A stretch of DNA of 17,975 bases from Thermoplasmata archaeon (lineage in GTDB: Archaea > Thermoplasmatota > Thermoplasmata > Lutacidiplasmatales > UBA184). The notes beneath the pieces were generated by a model. It worked only from the letters and a program-made list of their open reading frames with translations, was not told the DNA's origin and searched no databases. Location: positions 1-17,975 of the forward strand of contig JASIDM010000034.1 of the NCBI GenBank assembly GCA_030044695.1. The letters run 5' to 3'. Below are positions 14,644-17,975 of the stretch, piece by piece (positions within the stretch are counted from its first letter, which is position 1; every line of letters starts with the position of its first letter). The translations under genes were made by a program, and so were the position numbers.

Positions 14644-15180
14644 GTGCAGACCGTCCTCGAAGGCAGGGTCTGGACCCTGGGGCGCGACGTCGACACCGAC
14701 CAGATCATCTCGGGCAAGTACCTCACGATCCTCGACCCCAACGAGCTGAAGAAGCACGTCTTCGAGATCGCGCTGCCCGAGTTCGCCGCCGGCGCCCGCG
14801 CCGGGGACCTGATCGTCGCCGGCGAGAACTTCGGCTCCGGCTCCAGCCGCGAGCACGCGCCGCAGGCGATGCGGGCGATCGGGGTCGGCGCCGTCGTCGC
14901 CGACTCGTTCGCCCGGATCTTCTTCCGCAACGCCATCAACCTCGGGATCCCGGCGATCGAGGCGCCCGGGGTACGGGCGATCTTCACCCAGGGCGACACC
15001 GGCCGCGTCGATCTCGGCGCCGGCCGGGTCACCAACCTCACGAGCGGGGCCTCCGTCGCCTTCCCGCCGCTCCCGCACCACCTGCTCGAGCTGCTGGAGG
15101 CCGGCGGGCTCGTCGAGAAGGTCCGGCGCGAGCTGGCGGCGACCGCCGCCGCTCCGGGACCGGCCCGGGCGGGCCCGTGA
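14644..15180 (+). CDS. leuD: 3-isopropylmalate dehydratase, small subunit
   Basis: Small (swivel domain) partner of LeuC; 178 residues, a normal size. Family blocks: GRDVDTDQIISGKYL (13-27), ENFGSGSSREHAP around 61-73 with the substrate-phosphate-like binding SSRE, and FARIFFRNAINLGIPAI near 90-106. In the flexible loop that sets substrate class in methanogen enzymes (YLRT in homoaconitase, YLVY in the isopropylmalate isomerase), this protein has YLTI at 26-29. It thus lacks the Arg that recognises the extra carboxylate, which favours isopropylmalate but is not the standard isopropylmalate loop. Beyond about residue 163 an Ala/Pro-rich tail is unlike the family. GTG at 14644 follows the leuC stop by 12 bases; the stop overlaps the leuB GTG. 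Confidence 0.9.
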   Translation: MQTVLEGRVWTLGRDVDTDQIISGKYLTILDPNELKKHVFEIALPEFAAGARAGDLIVAGENFGSGSSREHAPQAMRAIGVGAVVADSFARIFFRNAINLGIPAIEAPGVRAIFTQGDTGRVDLGAGRVTNLTSGASVAFPPLPHHLLELLEAGGLVEKVRRELAATAAAPGPARAGP

Positions 15181-16313
15181 AGGACGCCGGCTACGACGTC
15201 GCCGTCTTCGCCGGCGACGGGACCGGTCCGGAGGTCGTGCGGGAGGGCCTCAAGGTCCTCCGCGCGCTCGCCGACGGCGGCCCGTCGCCCTGGCACGTCC
15301 GCGAGTACGCCGGCGGGGGCCAGTACTTCCTGGCCCGGGGACGCGAGTGGGAGCCGGAGGCCGAGGCGGCGGCCCGGAGCGCCGATGCGGTGCTCGTCGG
15401 CGCCGTCGGCTGGCCCGGGGCGACCCTGCCCAACGGGGACCTCGCCGGGCGCGCCCTCGTGCTCGGCCTGCGGGAGGGGCTAGACCTGTACGCCAACGTC
15501 CGGCCGTGCAAGCTGTACCCGGGCGTGACCCACCGGATCAGCGGCTCCGACCGCGAGGTCTGGTCGCCGAAGAACGTCGACCTCGTCATCGTCCGGGAGA
15601 ACACCGAGGACCTGTACACCCCCGCCCGGGGCCGCCTGCGTCGCGGCGGGGAGACCGAGGTCGCCATCGACACCCGGGTCGTGACGCGCAAGGGGACCGA
15701 GCGGGTCGTGCGGTTCGCCTTCGAGCTCGCCCGGCGACGCGCCCGGGGCGCTCCCGAGGACGGGGCACGTCGCGTCACCTGCGTCGACAAGTCCAACGTC
15801 CTCGAAGGGTGCCGCTACTTCCGCGAGACGTTCGACCGTCTTGGCGCGACGGAGTACCCCGAGATCGGCCGCGACTACGCCTACGTCGACGCGTTCACCC
15901 AGTGGCTGCTCCGTTCCCCGGAGCACTACGACGTCGTCGTGGCCCCGAACATGATGGGCGACATCATCACCGATCTCGCCGCCGTCCTGCAGGGCGGCAT
16001 GGGGTTCGCCTCCGGCGCCAACGTCGGCGCCGAGCACGCCATGTTCGAGCCGGTGCACGGCAGCTCGCCCAAGCACGCCGGCAAGAACCGCGTCAACCCG
16101 TTCGCGACGTTCTTCGCCGTCGAGCAGATGCTGCGCTGGCTCGCCGAGCGCCACGCCGACGGGGGCCTGGCCCGCCAGGCCGACCGCCTGGAGGCGGCGA
16201 TCGCCCGGACCCTCGCGGCCGGCACCGCCCGGACCTACGACCAGGGCGGGACGGCGACGACCAGCGACGCCGGGGACCGTGTCGCGACGGCGATCCGGGA
16301 GGAGCCCCGATGA
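15177..16313 (+). CDS. leuB: 3-isopropylmalate dehydrogenase (isocitrate/isopropylmalate dehydrogenase family)
   Basis: NAD(P)-dependent oxidative decarboxylation of 3-isopropylmalate to 2-oxoisocaproate. It has 378 residues. The family blocks are GDGTGPEV at 13-20, LREGLDLYANVRPCKL (98-113), VDLVIVRENTEDLY, DKSNVLEGCRYF, the metal-binding segment APNMMGDIITDLAAVLQGG and EPVHGSSPKHAGKNRVNP. In the substrate-specificity helix, residues aligning by hand with Leu90 and Leu91 of the Thermus enzyme are Val95 and Leu96. This is a hydrophobic pair that fits isopropylmalate better than homoisocitrate, where an Arg is expected; the position of Thermus Glu87 is Arg92. GTG at 15177 overlaps the leuD stop (GTGA); the stop overlaps the thiolase ATG. 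Confidence 0.87.
   Translation: MKDAGYDVAVFAGDGTGPEVVREGLKVLRALADGGPSPWHVREYAGGGQYFLARGREWEPEAEAAARSADAVLVGAVGWPGATLPNGDLAGRALVLGLREGLDLYANVRPCKLYPGVTHRISGSDREVWSPKNVDLVIVRENTEDLYTPARGRLRRGGETEVAIDTRVVTRKGTERVVRFAFELARRRARGAPEDGARRVTCVDKSNVLEGCRYFRETFDRLGATEYPEIGRDYAYVDAFTQWLLRSPEHYDVVVAPNMMGDIITDLAAVLQGGMGFASGANVGAEHAMFEPVHGSSPKHAGKNRVNPFATFFAVEQMLRWLAERHADGGLARQADRLEAAIARTLAAGTARTYDQGGTATTSDAGDRVATAIREEPR
16297..16304 (+). promoter_or_regulatory. Shine-Dalgarno (GGGAGGAG) for the thiolase gene
   Basis: This strong purine run inside the leuB 3' end lies 5 bases before the ATG at 16310. It supports coupling of thiolase translation to the leu genes and fixes the start. Confidence 0.6.
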
Positions 16314-17494
16314 GCGGCCGGGCCGTGGCGATCGTCGGCGGCGCGACGACGGAGTTCGGCGTCCGTGCCGTCACCTGGCCCGAGCTCGCCCAGGAGGCCG
16401 GCGAGGCGCTGTTCCGCGCGGTGCCCGCGCTGCGGGCGGAGGCCGTCGACTCGCTGTTCGTCGGCGCGGCGATGCCCGAGCGGTTCGCCTTCCAGTCCCA
16501 CGTGGCGCCGCTCGCCGCCGAGCAGATGGGCCTTCGGCCGACGCGGATCGTCCAGCGGACCGAGCTCGCCTGCGCCTCGGGGCAGTCCGCCATCCGCTCG
16601 GCGTACGCCGCGATCGCCTCGGGGCTCTCCGACGTCGCCGTTGCCGTCGGCGTGGAGAAGATGAACCTCCCCTCGATGGCGGAGGCGAACGCCGCCATGG
16701 CCTGCGTCATGGACCGGCCGTGGGACGGGCCGGCCGGCGCGACCGCCCCTCCGTTCTTCGCCATGGTCGCCCAGCGGCACATGCTCGAGCACCGTACGAC
16801 GCCCGAGCAGCTCGCCGTGATCTCGGCGAAGAACCACCGGTTCGCCAACACGAACCCGCACGCCCAGTTCTATCGCAAGACGTTCTCGCGCGAGAAGCTG
16901 CTCGGCCTGCCGCTCGTCGCCCCGCCGCTGAAGCTCGGCGACTGCTCGTCGATGACGGACGGAGCGGCCGCCGTTGTGCTCGCAGCCGAGGAGCGGGTCC
17001 GCGACTTCGCCGGCCCGGTGGCTTGGATCCGGGGGACGAGCCAGTACTCCGACTTCCACAACCTCGCCAACGCCGGCTCGCTGACCGACTGGGTGGGGCT
17101 GCGGCACACCTCGCGCGAGGCGCTGGCCCGGGCCCACGTCGGGCTCGACGCGCTCGACTTCGCCGAACTCCACGACTGCTTCACGATCTCCGAGCTCGTC
17201 GAGTACGAGGCGCTCGGGCTCTGTCGCCCCGGCGAGGGCGGTCGCTGGGCCGAGGAGGGGAGCTCCGACCTTGGTGGGCGCCTCCCAGTCAACACGCGCG
17301 GGGGGCTGCTCGGGTGCGGCCATCCGCTCGGCGCGACGGGGATCGCGCAGGCCGTCGAGGTTCACGAGCAGTTCGCGTCGCGGGTCCCGCCCGCCCGCCA
17401 GGTACCGGACCCGGAGTGGGCCCTGGTCCACAACCTCTCCGGCAGCGCCAACGTCCACTCGGTGATGGTCTACCAGCGGGGGGATGCCTCGTGA
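16310..17494 (+). CDS. Thiolase family protein, probable acetoacetyl-CoA thiolase
   Basis: Joins two acetyl-CoA into acetoacetyl-CoA (or works in reverse on 3-oxoacyl-CoA). The 394-residue protein has the archaeal/SCP2-like thiolase layout. The nucleophilic Cys88 is in ELACASGQSAI, the HDCF motif carries His288, and RGGLLGCGHPLGATG (330-344) carries Cys336 and His338. The C-terminus ends with HNLSGSANVHSVMVYQR. In many archaea such a thiolase pairs with a DUF35 zinc-ribbon/OB protein and HMG-CoA synthase in mevalonate synthesis; the DUF35 gene follows directly here, overlapping by four bases (GTGA), while an HMG-CoA synthase would have to lie beyond the window. ATG overlaps the leuB stop (ATGA), an unusual tie to the leucine-type genes. 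Confidence 0.88.
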   Translation: MSGRAVAIVGGATTEFGVRAVTWPELAQEAGEALFRAVPALRAEAVDSLFVGAAMPERFAFQSHVAPLAAEQMGLRPTRIVQRTELACASGQSAIRSAYAAIASGLSDVAVAVGVEKMNLPSMAEANAAMACVMDRPWDGPAGATAPPFFAMVAQRHMLEHRTTPEQLAVISAKNHRFANTNPHAQFYRKTFSREKLLGLPLVAPPLKLGDCSSMTDGAAAVVLAAEERVRDFAGPVAWIRGTSQYSDFHNLANAGSLTDWVGLRHTSREALARAHVGLDALDFAELHDCFTISELVEYEALGLCRPGEGGRWAEEGSSDLGGRLPVNTRGGLLGCGHPLGATGIAQAVEVHEQFASRVPPARQVPDPEWALVHNLSGSANVHSVMVYQRGDAS

Positions 17495-17975
17495 GCGCGG
17501 CGCACCCCAAGCGTCCCCGCCCTCGGGTGGAGGTCGTTCCACCGGCGCCGGCTCCGGCGGCCCGCGAGGCCGACGTAGGGTCCTCCGTGCCGTTCCTGCT
17601 CGACTTCCTGCCCCGGGAGGGGGAGACGGACAGCCGGCTGGCCCGGTTCTTCGCTCGGCTGCGGGAAGGACGCCTGTCGACGACCCGGTGCCGCCGGGAC
17701 GGTCTGCTCTCGTGGCCGCCGAGGATCGTCTGCCCCCGGTGCCACGCCGCGGACCTGGAGTGGGTCGACCTGCCCGCGACCGGACGGCTCTACGCCTTCA
17801 GCGCGGTGCTGGCGGGGGCGCCGTGGGGGATGGAGCCCGACGTGCCGTTCGCGGTCGGGCTGGTCGATCTCGACGGCGTGCCGCTCCGTCTGTTCGGGCG
17901 GATCGTCGGGCGCGCCTGGAGCGAGCTGGCCGTCGGGGACCCGGTCGCCGTGGAGAGCTACGCGGCCGACGGGGG
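17491..17975 (+). CDS. DUF35 zinc-ribbon/OB-fold protein, thiolase partner (3' end beyond window)
   Basis: Partner of archaeal thiolases: DUF35 proteins bridge thiolase and HMG-CoA synthase, channelling acetoacetyl-CoA. The visible 161 codons hold the lead helix ARFFARLREGRLS (51-63), a rubredoxin-like ribbon and an OB-fold starting near LPATGRLYAFSAVL. The ribbon is unusual: the first knuckle reads CRRD (Cys67, Asp70) instead of CxxC, while the second is intact, CPRC (81-84), so metal binding may be weakened. The GTG at 17491 overlaps the thiolase stop (GTGA). A 30-residue Pro/Ala-rich leader precedes the conserved part, so an in-frame GTG at 17587 is an alternative start. The frame is open to the window edge, so the C-terminus is missing. 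Confidence 0.85.
   Translation, partial: MSAAHPKRPRPRVEVVPPAPAPAAREADVGSSVPFLLDFLPREGETDSRLARFFARLREGRLSTTRCRRDGLLSWPPRIVCPRCHAADLEWVDLPATGRLYAFSAVLAGAPWGMEPDVPFAVGLVDLDGVPLRLFGRIVGRAWSELAVGDPVAVESYAADG

Noticed and set aside
12077..15081. Long minus-strand open frames opposite leuA, leuC and leuD
   Set aside because: No motifs; recognised genes occupy the plus strand throughout.
13695..15176. Fusion of leuB frame with upstream sequence
   Set aside because: The upstream part is the out-of-phase shadow of leuC and leuD; the real leuB begins at GTG 15177.
1..17975. tRNA/rRNA genes, CRISPR arrays, insertion sequences, attachment sites, origin repeats
   Set aside because: No spaced direct repeats, transposase or integrase motifs or tRNA-like stretches were found by reading; gaps are short and GC-rich. 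Small structured RNAs cannot be excluded by eye.

Overview
This is a very GC-rich stretch of an archaeal chromosome. The archaeal assignment rests on several genes that are essentially archaeal: an LSm/Sm-like protein, a CTP-dependent riboflavin kinase with an N-terminal HTH domain, the archaeosine radical-SAM enzyme RaSEA, and TiaS, which makes agmatidine in tRNA-Ile2. Sulfolobus-type fused gamma-alpha and beta 2-oxoacid:ferredoxin oxidoreductase genes agree with this. Short AT-rich TATA-like islands also sit about 26-30 bases before the start codons of first genes, as expected for leaderless archaeal transcripts. RaSEA and the general gene content suggest a euryarchaeal, perhaps Thermoplasmata-like, lineage, but this is inference. 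I see no mobile element, CRISPR array, tRNA or rRNA, and no gene-free stretch longer than about 220 bases.

Layout. (1) Bases 1-785, minus: the N-terminal two thirds of citrate synthase, running off the left edge. (2) Bases 862-3633, plus: a tightly coupled lsm-ribK-raSEA-nadE operon in which each gene overlaps the next by four bases, followed by 3702-4586, an archaeal homologue of the eukaryotic CDIN1/C15orf41 nuclease. (3) Bases 4456-7824, minus: htpX, a gene of unknown function with a zinc ribbon, and hisS. The hisS 3' end overlaps the nuclease gene tail to tail. (4) Bases 7883-11882, minus: korA-korB-tiaS. (5) Bases 12104 to the right edge, plus: leuA-leuC-leuD-leuB-thiolase-DUF35 protein, again with four-base overlaps or short gaps, divergent from korA across a 221-base control region.

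How the genes fit together. Citrate synthase and the ferredoxin oxidoreductase belong to central acetyl-CoA/2-oxoacid metabolism. The leu-type cluster draws acetyl-CoA into branched-chain (or related 2-oxoacid elongation) synthesis. The thiolase/DUF35 pair joins two acetyl-CoA into acetoacetyl-CoA, probably for mevalonate synthesis. RaSEA, TiaS, HisRS and LSm are tRNA/RNA functions; RibK and NadE make FMN and NAD.

No clearly new multi-gene system is visible. The points most worth a second look are the CDIN1-like nuclease with its antisense tail, the unknown zinc-ribbon gene between htpX and hisS, the uncertain substrate of the leu-type cluster (short synthase, unusual LeuD loop), and the coupling of thiolase/DUF35 to that cluster.
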